Both the position numbers and the translations under genes were made by a program. 40,278 nucleotides of DNA from a bacterium (GTDB taxonomy: Bacteria; Orphanbacterota; Orphanbacteria; Orphanbacterales; Orphanbacteraceae), in NCBI GenBank assembly GCA_025782575.1, contig JALGYY010000005.1, forward strand, positions 1 through 40,278, read 5' to 3'. Below the pieces are notes generated by a model, which was not told the DNA's origin, made no database searches, and saw nothing but the letters and a program-made list of their open reading frames with translations. Numbering within the stretch: the stretch's first letter is position 1; each line of letters opens with the position of its first letter. This document shows positions 1 through 8,876 of the stretch, in pieces.

Positions 1-588
1 CTTGCTCGTGCCGATGAATGAGGTAGTATCCCCCTTAATGTAATTCATATAAACTACAGTAACGACTGTATCAGGAATCCAGTTTTCACTGCCCTGATCC
101 CAATCAACTGTCAGATTCGGGCAGGGAAAGTCGACGACAAAGCAGGCGAATGCATCGCAAATAATTGGGTTTTCATGGAAGTGCCTCGCGGGGGGGGCTT
201 TTATCCGTGTGCTTGAGCTGCACGCCCAGGCCCAAACCGGACTGGTTCTGACTGGTCCGCTATTTACGCCAATGACAGACACTTCGAACCATGCTTCGAG
301 AGTCCCCCGGTATTTCACAAAAGGAATCTCGTCCGCGCCCGTCGCACTAAACCAAACGAAGTCGTAAGCGCCCTGCACGAGAAGGCTATCCCCCAAGTAC
401 ACTCGATAGCCGGGAGCTGGCCATGTTTTCATCGTGGAGTCGGCAAAAAGAGCAAAGTAAGCTAAATCTTCAGGTGAAATCCACGCCCGAATCTCAGGCT
501 GTACGATTTTTCCAAACTGAGTGCTTGCCATGGCCGAGTGGAAGCTGGTGGCGATTACTAGAGCGAGAATGAGCATGGGAGTGCGCAC
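1..588 (-). CDS. Secreted protein of unknown function (3' end beyond window)
   Basis: The reading frame runs open from a GTG at 588 to the window edge, 196 codons without a stop, so the C-terminus is missing. The start is chosen because GAGGAGGAT lies about 8 nt upstream of the GTG; an ATG four codons later (576) has no such site. The N-terminus (MRTPMLILALVIATSFHSAM) is a typical signal peptide, so the protein is probably exported. The rest is rich in Trp, Tyr, Ser and Thr with several Cys and looks like a beta-sheet secreted domain, but I recognise no family. The next gene (617-1183) shares the same leader motif (TTGAGGAGG) and the same strand, so the two may be co-transcribed or duplicates of one expression cassette. 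Confidence 0.7.
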   Translation of the reverse strand, partial: MRTPMLILALVIATSFHSAMASTQFGKIVQPEIRAWISPEDLAYFALFADSTMKTWPAPGYRVYLGDSLLVQGAYDFVWFSATGADEIPFVKYRGTLEAWFEVSVIGVNSGPVRTSPVWAWACSSSTRIKAPPARHFHENPIICDAFACFVVDFPCPNLTVDWDQGSENWIPDTVVTVVYMNYIKGDTTSFIGTSK

Positions 589-616
589 AGGGGGATCCTC
601 CTCAAGTGAATTTAGG

Positions 617-1183
617 TTAACGGAACAGCTGTTTTACCTTACTCCAGGAACTGTCATGCGCATGAACCCCCTGCTTCACACGAGAAGCAATCGGTAGATT
701 GCCATTAGGGCAAGTCTTAAGAATGCTAGCTATAACCGTACCACCGTAAATGTCAGACCCGTCAACGACAACGTAATAGGTGCGATTGGGTTCGAGGCAA
801 ACTTCGATAATTTCAACCCTGTTAGATCCAGAACACGATCTGGCGACACAATCGTTTTTGTCGCACGATCCAAGTAGCATGAGGTCAATATTAGCTACGT
901 GGCCGGGATCCGGACCCGCGAGTAAAATCCTCACTTGCACGCCTAAGCCGGGCGGAGTCGTGAGAGAGTAGACCACGTCCCCCCCGCCGCCGCTGCAAGC
1001 ACATGCATAGACAAGGACGTTGTCGGGATAGCTCATCGGACTAGCAGATCGACTTGGTCCGTTCAGGACAAGTGGAGTAGCATAGCTGCAATCTAGCTCG
1101 CCTGCCAATGCTGGGCTAGGGAAGAGAAAGCACGATAAAACGAGACAACCTAAGAACGTCATCGCTCCAATCCTCACGTACAT
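617..1183 (-). CDS. Secreted PPC-like domain protein
   Basis: 188 residues. A signal peptide (about residues 1-27, ending SPALA-GE) is followed by one domain that resembles a bacterial pre-peptidase C-terminal (PPC-like) fold. It opens with a segment of the type CSYATPLVLNG, has a central NIDLMLLGSC strand, and ends with a YYVVVDG turn typical of such beta-sandwiches. About nine Cys, including CACSGGGG, suggest disulfides in the periplasm or outside the cell. The ATG is fixed by GAGGAGGT seven nt upstream. No catalytic residues are apparent; PPC-like domains usually accompany secreted enzymes or help secretion, but here the domain stands alone. Downstream on the same strand is another secreted protein, and upstream is a decayed copy of this gene. 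Confidence 0.6.
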   Translation of the reverse strand: MYVRIGAMTFLGCLVLSCFLFPSPALAGELDCSYATPLVLNGPSRSASPMSYPDNVLVYACACSGGGGDVVYSLTTPPGLGVQVRILLAGPDPGHVANIDLMLLGSCDKNDCVARSCSGSNRVEIIEVCLEPNRTYYVVVDGSDIYGGTVIASILKTCPNGNLPIASRVKQGVHAHDSSWSKVKQLFR

Positions 1184-1211
1184 CGGAACACCTCCTCAAG
1201 TCATAACCAAG

Positions 1212-1479
1212 TTACTGAAACAGCTATTCCGCTTCGCTCCATACAGCTCCAGAGCTACTGGGATCACATCCTCAATGCTTCCAAGCCACCCATATCCGAA
1301 GTGCAGGATGTTGCCCGGACTCCTCCACGGATCCGCAAGTTGACTCGGCCATTCATAAAGATCGGCTTAGCGTAGTTCTGATTCAGGTCACTGACCAACG
1401 TCGGGAAAAGGCTGAGGAGCCCACAAAAAAACAGCGTGATAGGAACTGCTACCGCTCTTGTCTCCACGTACATGGTCAT
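1212..1479 (-). pseudogene. Decayed tandem copy of the 617-1183 secreted protein
   Basis: An open frame of 71 codons starts MTMYVETRAVAVPITLFF. Its segment NQNYAKPIFMNGRVN aligns with CSYATPLVLNGPSR of the neighbouring gene. Past that point the match moves to another frame (PSQLADPWRSPGNIL against PSRSASPMSYPDNVL), showing a frameshift. Near 1212-1241 the last codons of the neighbour (WSKVKQLFR-stop) have a counterpart, WSEAE-stop-LFQ-stop, in which a sense codon has become TAG. The middle of the domain is missing. The sequence just downstream (CCTCCTCAAGT at 1192) matches the downstream flank of the intact copy at 596. This is therefore a tandem duplicate that suffered a deletion, a frameshift and a nonsense mutation, and it lacks a ribosome site. 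Confidence 0.65.
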
Positions 1480-1714
1480 CGCCCTGTTTTCTGGACGAGC
1501 GCCAAATAAGCGTCGTTAGGTGGAGCCGCGCGGTCAGGTCGGCGGATGAGTAGGCTTGGAGTTAGGCAACATGACTACCGGCACGGGGTCCTCGGCGCAA
1601 ACTTTCGCTCATTCCAAGTTCCTGAGGAAGTCAAAGATTGTTGCTTCGCGGCTGTTCGACAACTGCAAAGGGCGGACCGAAACCTCACATCCCGCATGGC
1701 ACCTGGATGCAGGT
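1480..1714. other. Intergenic stretch with no recognised feature
   Basis: About 235 bp between the decayed secreted-protein copy and the stop of the GNAT gene. I see no conserved reading frame, no strong hairpin followed by a T run, and no promoter worth calling. Confidence 0.4.
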
Positions 1715-2272
1715 CTACCCCGCGTCCACCGGCGGAACGTAGTCCCTGATTTCAAGGGCGTACTGCACCGCTTCGCCCGGCGGGTCAATTCGTGTTTCCG
1801 TAAAGTGCTTCACATATCGAAGTCCCGATTTTTCCATGACATGGATTGACGCGAAATTTTCGATCAGAGCATGGGCATAGACCCGCTTCACGCCGAGTTC
1901 GCCAAATCCCTTTTCAACAAGTGCTCGCGAGCCCTCTGTGGCATAGCCATTTCCCCAGGCGTCCTGTCGGAGCCGATAACCCAGCTCGATGTCTTCGATG
2001 TCGGCGGCTTGCTGGTCCGGTCGGAAGTGGAACCAGCCGATGAATCGGTTGCTCGATTTCTCGATCGCCGCCCAGTAGCCGAATGAATCGTATTTTTCGT
2101 ACCAGGCGAAAACGGGGGGGAAGAGACTCTCAGTCACTTCTTCGCGGCTCGTTACGCCGCCGCCGGTAAATCGGACCACCTCCGGGTCGCTGTCCAGATC
2201 GAGAATGTGATCGGCGTCATCGAGAGTCAATCGCCTGAGGAGCAGGCGGCCTGTTTCCAGATAGATGTTCAC
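1715..2272 (-). CDS. GNAT-family N-acetyltransferase (RimJ/RimL-like)
   Basis: 185 residues, the normal length for a single GNAT domain of the RimJ/RimL (Acetyltransf_3) group. It begins ETGRLLLRRLTLDDAD, the standard opening of that group. The acetyl-CoA pyrophosphate loop is seen near residue 107 as RQDAWGNGYATEG, followed by helix alpha3 (ALVEKGFGELG), the strand VKRVYAHALIENFASI and the C-terminal MEKSGLRYVKHF motif. It would transfer an acetyl group from acetyl-CoA to an amine, either a protein N-terminus or a small molecule; the substrate cannot be told. The GTG start overlaps the stop of the upstream glycosyltransferase by four bases (GTGA), so translation is coupled in a three-gene operon. 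Confidence 0.85.
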   Translation of the reverse strand: MNIYLETGRLLLRRLTLDDADHILDLDSDPEVVRFTGGGVTSREEVTESLFPPVFAWYEKYDSFGYWAAIEKSSNRFIGWFHFRPDQQAADIEDIELGYRLRQDAWGNGYATEGSRALVEKGFGELGVKRVYAHALIENFASIHVMEKSGLRYVKHFTETRIDPPGEAVQYALEIRDYVPPVDAG

Positions 2273-3516
2273 GGCGATGCAAGATCGTCGGCAGTGACCT
2301 GATCGAACCGCCCGAATTCAGCAGGATCTCTGTCGGCGATCGAAGCGGGAATTCGATCGACAATCCCGTTCCACTCTTCTTCAGTCAAACCATCGAGCAG
2401 GCCGGCGAAACTCTCCGCTCCGGCATCTGCAGGAAGATACTTTCTATAAAACCGAGCCACGCTCTGCAGCATGCCGAGATAGGGGCTGAGTTCGGTCGTC
2501 GTCGAACCTGCCTCGCTGTCAATCCAGGCGATCGGTACTTTGGTGATCGAATCTGATCGGCGGAGTTCCGTTTTCAGTAGTAGCTCGATGTCGAAAGCGA
2601 ATTTTTTCTCGATCATCCCATCGAGAGTTTCGCGGATCGTTTCCGCGCGAAACGCCTTGAAGCCGCACTGAGTGTCGACTACACGGTCGAGTATAGGGAG
2701 CATCCGTTTCCATAAATAGATGAAGAGCTTTCCCCTCGTGTTCCTGACTCCCTTCTTGATTACGACAGACGCTTTTTCCCGGCGGGAGCCGATCGCCGCG
2801 TCGGCACCCCCCGTTACAATCCCGTCGATCAACAATCCGAGCTGCCCCAGATGAGTCGAGAGATCGGCGTCTGTGAAAGCGATCACATGGCGGCCGGGCC
2901 TGGCAGATTCCCGGCCGGCCGCTTCCCACATGCCGTACTCGATCGCGCCACCCTTGTTGCTTTCGGCGGTTGATGTAAGACCTTCCGCCATCGGGTGGCC
3001 GTCCTGAATCGCGTTCTCCAGGAAGAGGACACGAACCGGTTCATCGGCGAGGCTCGTTTCGATTATTCGTTCTGCGATTCGTCCCGATCCCTCGGGACAA
3101 CCGTCATCCACCATGGTGAGATCCCATGTGGAATGGGATCCGTCGAACAGCCATCGAAGCTGGTCGACCTTCCTGCGTAGAAAGTCCTCGCCATGCTCAT
3201 GTTCTTCCGGTCGTTGGATTCGGTTGTGTTCTTTGTACGCGGCAAAGACGACCGATCCGTGGACCGGCGTGTCGAGTGATACGAGTAGCCTTTTGGACCG
3301 GGCCATTTTTACGGCGAGATGAACTGAAAGCGGAAATCGGTCCTTAGCCGCGATCAACTCATCTTCGAATTCGGCGACTGCGGCCTCGTCCGAAAGCGCT
3401 TCGAGAATATGATCCGCCATGTCACGAACGGCAGACAGGTCTTCTCCCCGTCTCAGATCAAGTGTCACCGGGGCAATGGGCAGGATCTGCTTCTGGAGTT
3501 TCCTCCGATCAGTCAT
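2269..3516 (-). CDS. Family 2 glycosyltransferase, dolichyl-phosphate-glucose-synthase-like
   Basis: 415 residues from the ATG at 3516; a TTG at 3534 is also in frame but lacks a better ribosome site. The GT-A nucleotide-sugar domain lies in the middle: MVDDGCPEGSGRIAE (nucleotide loop), FTDADLSTHLGQL with the DxD-type metal motif, IGSRRE, and TQCGFKAFRAETI, a signature shared with DPG/DPM synthases that move a sugar from a nucleotide donor to a lipid phosphate. The first roughly 90 residues and the last 60 are extensions I do not recognise. No membrane segment follows the catalytic domain, so the product probably works at the cytoplasmic face. The start overlaps the end of the small CxxC gene by 8 nt and the stop overlaps the GNAT gene by 4 nt. 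Confidence 0.8.
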   Translation of the reverse strand: MTDRRKLQKQILPIAPVTLDLRRGEDLSAVRDMADHILEALSDEAAVAEFEDELIAAKDRFPLSVHLAVKMARSKRLLVSLDTPVHGSVVFAAYKEHNRIQRPEEHEHGEDFLRRKVDQLRWLFDGSHSTWDLTMVDDGCPEGSGRIAERIIETSLADEPVRVLFLENAIQDGHPMAEGLTSTAESNKGGAIEYGMWEAAGRESARPGRHVIAFTDADLSTHLGQLGLLIDGIVTGGADAAIGSRREKASVVIKKGVRNTRGKLFIYLWKRMLPILDRVVDTQCGFKAFRAETIRETLDGMIEKKFAFDIELLLKTELRRSDSITKVPIAWIDSEAGSTTTELSPYLGMLQSVARFYRKYLPADAGAESFAGLLDGLTEEEWNGIVDRIPASIADRDPAEFGRFDQVTADDLASP

Positions 3517-3709
3517 GCGTATCTGCCGGACCAAAATCCTCGGCGCCCGGAAGCTTACCCGTCAGGTCGGCAGGACTATGAATGAGAGTAGGGAGGTCCT
3601 GCGGGCAGATTCTAAGTTCCCCGCCTTGGTACTCTAATTTCACGAGGGGAATCTCGTTCTCACCCTTTTTGCAGACGAAGCACTCTTTTTTGACAGACGA
3701 TTCACTCAT
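3509..3709 (-). CDS. Small CxxC (zinc-ribbon-like) protein
   Basis: 66 residues from the ATG at 3709, which has AGGAGAG five nt upstream; an upstream in-frame ATG at 3739 lacks this. The N-terminal half carries ECFVCKKGENEIPLVKLEY and then LRICPQDLPTLIH, giving Cys-x2-Cys plus a third Cys about 20 residues on and a nearby His. This is a plausible small metal-binding knuckle, and the usual fourth ligand could be His. The rest is short and polar. Function is unknown. Translation is coupled by overlap to the glycosyltransferase, so it may be an accessory factor in the same surface-glycan or lipid-sugar step, but that is inference from position only. Confidence 0.6.
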   Translation of the reverse strand: MSESSVKKECFVCKKGENEIPLVKLEYQGGELRICPQDLPTLIHSPADLTGKLPGAEDFGPADTHD

Positions 3710-3815
3710 GATGCTCTCCTGGTTGATAACCGAGTCCATTTGCCGGGGGAGGCTCCTTACTCGTTCGTCTTTTTCCTGCCGTGCGCAAGGGGTTTTTCAA
3801 TACTGGCAATCCATC

Positions 3816-3856
3816 CGCCACTGTTCGTCAAAGAATATGGGAAAACATTTTTGTCC
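3816..3856. repeat. 41-bp repeat, copy 1 (tail of the DUF4143 ATPase gene)
   Basis: This 41-bp block matches 6869-6909 at 39 of 41 positions in the same orientation. On the minus strand it encodes the last residues of the ATPase (TKMFSHIL-stop) and about 12 bp after its stop codon. The second copy lies in the arsR upstream region, where it reads TKTFSHIL-stop in the corresponding frame. Confidence 0.8.
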
Positions 3857-4991
3857 ACGGCACCGCTCGCACGCTTGTGGCCAATGCCGGCGCCACTGTG
3901 TCTGACCTGGCCGGCTGATGGACAACAAATGCATCATTTTCATATCCCCCAGTCGCCGGCAAAAGCTGGCGGAGTGATTTGGCAAGGATGCTTCGGGGGG
4001 TACTGGTTGCCTTGGCCTCGATAAGGGTCAGTCGGTTTTCTCCGCGCGGGACGATAAAGTCGACCTCAAGCCCCTGACGGTCCCGGAAATGATACAGAGC
4101 TTTCGGTTTGCCGTGGTGAATCTGTTGCTTGATGATCTCTGAAGCCACCAACCCCTCAAACAGAGGCCCCAAAAATGGTGACTTGCGGAGCGACGCCTCC
4201 GTTTCAATGCCCAGCAGATGTGAAGCGAGGCCGGAGTCTGCGAAGTATATCTTGGGTGCCTTGGTGATCCGCTTGCCGAAGTTCTCGTAAAATGGGGGCA
4301 CAATAATAATCTGAGCTGTGATTTCCAGTACGCTGAGCCACTCGGTAATCGTCGGCACCGAAAGACCGAGCGGGCCGGCCAGAGCGGTCTTGTTAAGAAC
4401 CTGACCAACCCGGGTGGCCAGCACTGCCAAAAAACGCCGGAAAGTAGCCAGGTCCTTGATCGCAATCACTGCACGGACATCCCGCTCAAGGTAGGTTTGA
4501 ATATAGGAGCGGAACCAGATATCCCGGGTTGACGGTCTGGCAATCACTTCGGGAAAACCGCCCTTTAGTAGCGAGACGGCAGGTTCTTCGGCGTATGAGA
4601 ATGGCAAAAGCTGGAAAACGGCCGCGCGGCCGGCCATGGATTCCGATACGCCTTGCATCAGAGCTGCTTCCTGTGAGCCTGTTAAAAGCCAGGCTCCCTT
4701 CTCCTCGGGCGCAGCATCGATTTCCGCCCGGATATAATTCAGAAGCTCCGGTGTGTTCTGGATCTCGTCCAGAATAGCGGGGCGGCGAAGCTCTTCCAGG
4801 AAATTTCTGGGATCGTTCCGGACCCTGTCGATGACATCAGGTTCTTCAAGAAGGACATAAGCTGCATCGGGAAAACAGTGTTGAAGCAAAGTCGTTTTCC
4901 CGGACCGCCGTGGCCCGGTCAAAATCGTTGCAGAAAAAGCAGATGCGGCCCGCCTTAGTTCGCCCTCCAAGTCTCTTCTTACATACTTCAT
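3828..4991 (-). CDS. AAA ATPase with DUF4143 C-terminal domain
   Basis: 387 residues from ATG 4991 (AGGATT upstream); the in-frame extension to 5027 is not needed. The N-terminal AAA domain has the Walker A TGPRRSGKTTLLQ at about residue 25 and Walker B-like AILDEIQNTPELL near 73, then a sensor-like WLLTGSQ. The C-terminal part (YIQTYLERDVRAV, KIYFADSGLASHLLG, FEGLVASEIIKQQ, LYHFRDRQGLEVDFIV) is the DUF4143 domain, with a restriction-nuclease-like DRQGLEVDFIV...LIEAKA core. Such ATPases are abundant in prokaryotes and their role is unclear. The gene stands alone here. Its last codons belong to a 41-bp block repeated at 6869-6909, a sign that this gene type has moved or left remnants. Confidence 0.85.
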   Translation of the reverse strand: MKYVRRDLEGELRRAASAFSATILTGPRRSGKTTLLQHCFPDAAYVLLEEPDVIDRVRNDPRNFLEELRRPAILDEIQNTPELLNYIRAEIDAAPEEKGAWLLTGSQEAALMQGVSESMAGRAAVFQLLPFSYAEEPAVSLLKGGFPEVIARPSTRDIWFRSYIQTYLERDVRAVIAIKDLATFRRFLAVLATRVGQVLNKTALAGPLGLSVPTITEWLSVLEITAQIIIVPPFYENFGKRITKAPKIYFADSGLASHLLGIETEASLRKSPFLGPLFEGLVASEIIKQQIHHGKPKALYHFRDRQGLEVDFIVPRGENRLTLIEAKATSTPRSILAKSLRQLLPATGGYENDAFVVHQPARSDTVAPALATSVRAVPWTKMFSHIL

Positions 4992-5074
4992 GGTGGCAAT
5001 CCTAAAGTGATGGCTAAGAATTGTCAAATGTATTCTATTGGAGAAGAGTGCAGAATCCAGCTTATCCGGGGCAG

Positions 5075-6328
<1,254 letters not shown>

Positions 6329-6374
6329 GGAAGGGCGTCGTCAGAGAGGGTGATGATGAGGACGAACGGCACTC

Positions 6375-6734
6375 TCATTTTTCGGTCCTGCAGAGCTCTT
6401 CCACAGGTATCTCAAGAATCATCGCCAAGCGCGTGGCGTCATCGACCATCCCCTTTTTCATTTCGATGGAGCTGTCAAGCCATCGAAGGGCCGCCTGTGC
6501 CCGTTTTGGGGCGTCCCGGCCGACTCGCCGGTAGTAGGCCCAGCGCCCTTCTTTGCGGAAATCCACGAGGTAGGCGTGGCGAAGCACGGCCATATGTTTG
6601 GAAACCGTGGAGGCGGCCAGACCGACGAGTTCGACAAGTTGGCAGACGCAGAGTTCCCGTCCCTTGAGTGCAATCAAGATGCGGACACGGGTGGAGTCTG
6701 ATAGTGCCTTGGCGACGTCGACGAACTCGCGCAC
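6375..6734 (-). CDS. arsR: ArsR-family arsenic-responsive repressor
   Basis: 119-residue winged-helix repressor. The GTG at 6734 is chosen because AAGGAGAT lies just upstream and because the predicted transcript begins only about 30 nt before it; a longer frame to 6755 or 6980 would run into the promoter. Residues near 30 read GRELCVCQLVELV, the ELCVC metal site of arsenic-type ArsR proteins, where the Cys thiolates bind As(III)/Sb(III) and release DNA. The recognition helix follows (AASTVSKHMAVLRHAYLV) and then the wing (DFRKEGRWAYYRRV). The product should repress its own promoter and acr3, with relief by arsenite. Confidence 0.92.
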   Translation of the reverse strand: MREFVDVAKALSDSTRVRILIALKGRELCVCQLVELVGLAASTVSKHMAVLRHAYLVDFRKEGRWAYYRRVGRDAPKRAQAALRWLDSSIEMKKGMVDDATRLAMILEIPVEELCRTEK

Positions 6735-6770
6735 GGAATCTCCTTGTGTGGTCATTTCGCCACAGAACGA

Positions 6771-6799
6771 ATTATAGTGAGCTTCTGAGCTGTTGTCAA
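6771..6799 (-). promoter_or_regulatory. Consensus sigma70 promoter of arsR-acr3
   Basis: TTGACA at 6799-6794 and TATAAT at 6776-6771 on the minus strand, with a 17-bp spacer: a perfect match to the sigma70 consensus. The transcript would start near 6764, about 30 nt before the arsR GTG. I could not identify a clear ArsR operator dyad within it. Confidence 0.85.
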
Positions 6800-6868
6800 A
6801 GCCGAACAATGGGGCCGCGCCCTTAAGGCCGCCAGGAGAGGAGAAGCACCATCGACACCTGTCGCCGG

Positions 6869-6909
6869 CGCCACTGTTCGTCAAAGAATATGGGAAAACG
6901 TTTTGGTCC
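6869..6909. repeat. 41-bp repeat, copy 2
   Basis: Matches 3816-3856 at 39 of 41 bases. On the minus strand it reads TKTFSHIL-stop, like the end of the ATPase gene, but the codons before it do not resemble that protein. It lies 70 bp upstream of the arsR promoter and probably marks the scar of a lost or moved ATPase gene. Confidence 0.75.
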
Positions 6910-7096
6910 GTAGTGCCATCGGGATGGATGAGTCGATCGTGTCGGATGATCGGGTCATCTCTCTTGCGGAGTCGGGTCAATGCGTGGAGGGTGCGGTCTT
7001 GCTACTTGGGCGCTTATTGGTGAGGAGGTCGTATCTTAATTGCGTTGATATTTGATGTGCGAGGCAGAAATAAGCTGGTGGGAATTTGGGCTGCCC
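6910..7096. other. Intergenic, nothing recognised
   Basis: Together with the repeat and the promoter this completes the roughly 360-bp gap between arsR and the YeeE-type genes. I find no gene or strong terminator in it. Confidence 0.4.
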
Positions 7097-7528
7097 CTAC
7101 CAGAGTTCGGTCAGGGTTACCGCTCCAGTAAATGACAGCTTCGTAAACGTGTTCTCCAGCGTACCCCCCAGAATACCGACGTAGAGAGCTACTCCCAGAA
7201 CGAATGAGATGATAACCACACCGTGAAACTTACTGCCTTCGCCTGTCCGAACCAGCAGACTAAGCGGACAACCAACGGCAATGTAGTAGCCCACACCTTG
7301 GAGTAGCCCCCCGGCGACGTGCCTCAGGCCGGCGTACTCGACGTAGTGTTGGTAGGTGCCCAGGCGGACAACAATGCCGAAAAGAAGCATAGCGCTGAAG
7401 ACGGCAAGAAGACGACGCCCCGAACCGATTGTCAACGCTTCCACAATCGCGCCAAAAATACAGAACCCGTAGCGGCGGGCAATGTAGCCGACTCCGACAC
7501 CGACAATGAAGATAACGAGAAAACCCAT
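7097..7528 (-). CDS. YeeE/YedE-type transporter, C-terminal half
   Basis: 143 residues from ATG 7528, one base after the stop of the preceding half-gene; the longer frame to 7588 would overlap that gene. It has about four to five hydrophobic segments. Motifs of the YeeE/YedE (sulfur-transport, TsuA-like) family are seen: GYIARRYGFCIFGAI near the start and VGCPLSLLVRTGEGS in the middle, each with the conserved Cys. Full-length YeeE/TsuA proteins take up thiosulfate through a chain of Cys residues and hold two pseudo-symmetric halves; here each half is a separate gene, so a heterodimer with the 7530-8003 product is likely. The operon also holds tusA. Confidence 0.8.
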   Translation of the reverse strand: MGFLVIFIVGVGVGYIARRYGFCIFGAIVEALTIGSGRRLLAVFSAMLLFGIVVRLGTYQHYVEYAGLRHVAGGLLQGVGYYIAVGCPLSLLVRTGEGSKFHGVVIISFVLGVALYVGILGGTLENTFTKLSFTGAVTLTELW

Positions 7529-7529
7529 A

Positions 7530-8003
7530 CTACCCCCACCGCTCGTCGGCGCGGGCACTGAGGGCAATACCGGCAATGATGCCCGCAAGGGCCGCGAAGC
7601 TGCTTAGCATGAGGCCCGGCGCTCCGCTCAGCGTATGCTTGATGAGACACCCTTGGGCCATCCACGTCCCAGCGCCCACGAGAATTCCACCGATGGCTGC
7701 TCGGAGCACCTTGCTTCGGGGGAGCTTCCTGGCTCGAAACTTAGCGAGCGTGAGGTCGCCTGTCTGACAAGCGCTCAGCATGGAGCCGATTATTATTCCA
7801 AGACCGAGGACAATCATGGCCTGAAGGTCGGGGGAAAGTGCATTCCCTAAGAACCCAAGAGAGACAGCGACCGGAAAGCCGCCCGGGAAGAGGCCGAAGG
7901 GTTTTTCTACCCCGGCCAGGCCCCCGGTGGCGTAGTAGTGGGCGATGTTAAGACCACCAATGGCGGCACCAACCGCAATGGTACTCCAATATGATCTTCT
8001 CAA
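7530..8003 (-). CDS. YeeE/YedE-type transporter, N-terminal half
   Basis: 157 residues from a TTG whose bases overlap the stop of the upstream gene (TTGA); GAGGT sits five to six nt before it and no ATG is available. It has several membrane segments. The segment MLSACQTGDL and the motif WMAQGCLIKHTLSGAPGLMLSS are typical of the YeeE/YedE half-repeat, with the Cys expected to relay thiosulfate or a related sulfur species. It is translated in tandem with the 7097-7528 half, with one base between them. Together the two are about as long as one YeeE protein. Confidence 0.8.
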   Translation of the reverse strand: MRRSYWSTIAVGAAIGGLNIAHYYATGGLAGVEKPFGLFPGGFPVAVSLGFLGNALSPDLQAMIVLGLGIIIGSMLSACQTGDLTLAKFRARKLPRSKVLRAAIGGILVGAGTWMAQGCLIKHTLSGAPGLMLSSFAALAGIIAGIALSARADERWG

Positions 8004-8398
8004 ACGGAGACCTCACGGAAGTAGGATATCAGGAAATCGATGCCCTCATCGAGGCCTTCACGGCACATTTCCGGCGTGGTTGCGGTCGCCTGAATCTTGA
8101 GCTCCCATTGCCACGAAAGATATCCATCGCCATTCAGAAGAAACTTCTTCTCAAAGACAAACGCATGCTCATGATTGACGCTCGCATTTTTGCGGAGCCT
8201 CAGAATGTCCTGCACCATATTGTACCAACGAATGGCATTCTCCGACTCGTTCTCGATGTCGAAGATTACGTTGGCCACGGCATAGCCGTACTCCTCCACA
8301 GCAGACTCCTCGGGGTGCCCACCACAGCAGCTAAGAGTCTCGATGAATGAGATTCGGTTCATGATATCAATCAGGGGGGCGATGGTTTCGTCAATCAT
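8000..8398 (-). CDS. Conserved-looking soluble protein of unknown function in the sulfur operon
   Basis: 132 residues starting at ATG 8398, nine bases after the tusA stop; its end overlaps the next gene by four bases. The most striking segment is FIETLSCCGGHPEESA near residues 18-33, a Cys-Cys-Gly-Gly-His cluster that could bind metal or sulfur. The rest is an alpha/beta protein with no membrane segment. I do not recognise the family. Its place between a sulfur carrier (TusA) and a YeeE/YedE transporter pair suggests a role in handling imported sulfur. Confidence 0.75.
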   Translation of the reverse strand: MIDETIAPLIDIMNRISFIETLSCCGGHPEESAVEEYGYAVANVIFDIENESENAIRWYNMVQDILRLRKNASVNHEHAFVFEKKFLLNGDGYLSWQWELKIQATATTPEMCREGLDEGIDFLISYFREVSV

Positions 8399-8407
8399 GG
8401 CGGATTC

Positions 8408-8671
8408 TCACCGAACCTTTCGTACGAGGATTTCCCAAGTCACCTCACCGGTCTTTTCAACCTTGAGAATCACCTGTCCCTCGTCCTCAAAATTATGGGG
8501 GATATTGATCATCGCCGGGCCATGGTCACCCAAAATGAGGAGCACCTGACCTTCATCGAGCTTCTTCAGGGTCTTCTTGGCTTTCACCCAGGGGAAGGGG
8601 CACACCTCTCCGCGGGTATCGAGTTCTCTGTCGGGCTCAACGGCAGTGTTTTCTTTTTTGTCCTGGCTCAT
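8408..8671 (-). CDS. tusA: TusA-family sulfur carrier protein
   Basis: 87 residues. After a polar start, residues 17-33 read LDTRGEVCPFPWVKAKK, the CPxP motif of TusA/SirA proteins whose Cys carries sulfur as a persulfide. The beta-alpha-beta fold continues with LKKLDEGQVLLILGDHGPA and ends in a strand (TWEILVRKVR). The usual partner of a YeeE-type thiosulfate transporter is a TusA-like protein (YeeD or TsuB), and here it is the first gene of the operon, ahead of an unknown protein and the two transporter halves. An AGGAG lies about 13 nt before the ATG, a rather long spacing. Confidence 0.9.
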   Translation of the reverse strand: MSQDKKENTAVEPDRELDTRGEVCPFPWVKAKKTLKKLDEGQVLLILGDHGPAMINIPHNFEDEGQVILKVEKTGEVTWEILVRKVR

Positions 8672-8720
8672 TGTGGAATATGATCTCCTGGTTATCTTAG
8701 TGACATATCCGAATTCGTGC

Positions 8721-8795
8721 TCACGCCAGATTGTTCTTCATCTGTTTGAATTCCTCCCGCGAAAGCGTGTATGTTTCCGGTTTATTCAAAGACAT
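8721..8795 (-). CDS. Possible 24-residue small protein
   Basis: A short frame between tusA and the SPFH gene starts at ATG 8795 after a GGGGGA run and reads MSLNKPETYTLSREEFKQMK, then NNLA and a stop. Composition and codons look coding-like and it would be an amphipathic helix, but at this length chance cannot be excluded. It could be a leader peptide for tusA. Confidence 0.25.
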   Translation of the reverse strand: MSLNKPETYTLSREEFKQMKNNLA

Positions 8796-8876
8796 TTCCC
8801 CCGCCGGTCTATGCGACCGGTCGCCGCTCGACCAACGTGGAGGACCTGGAACTGCCAGACGAAGGAATACACGAAA

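Noticed and set aside
6735-6980. N-terminal extension of ArsR to 6980 or 6755
   Set aside because: It would run through a perfect sigma70 promoter and the repeat block; the GTG at 6734 has a clear ribosome site and gives the normal ArsR length.
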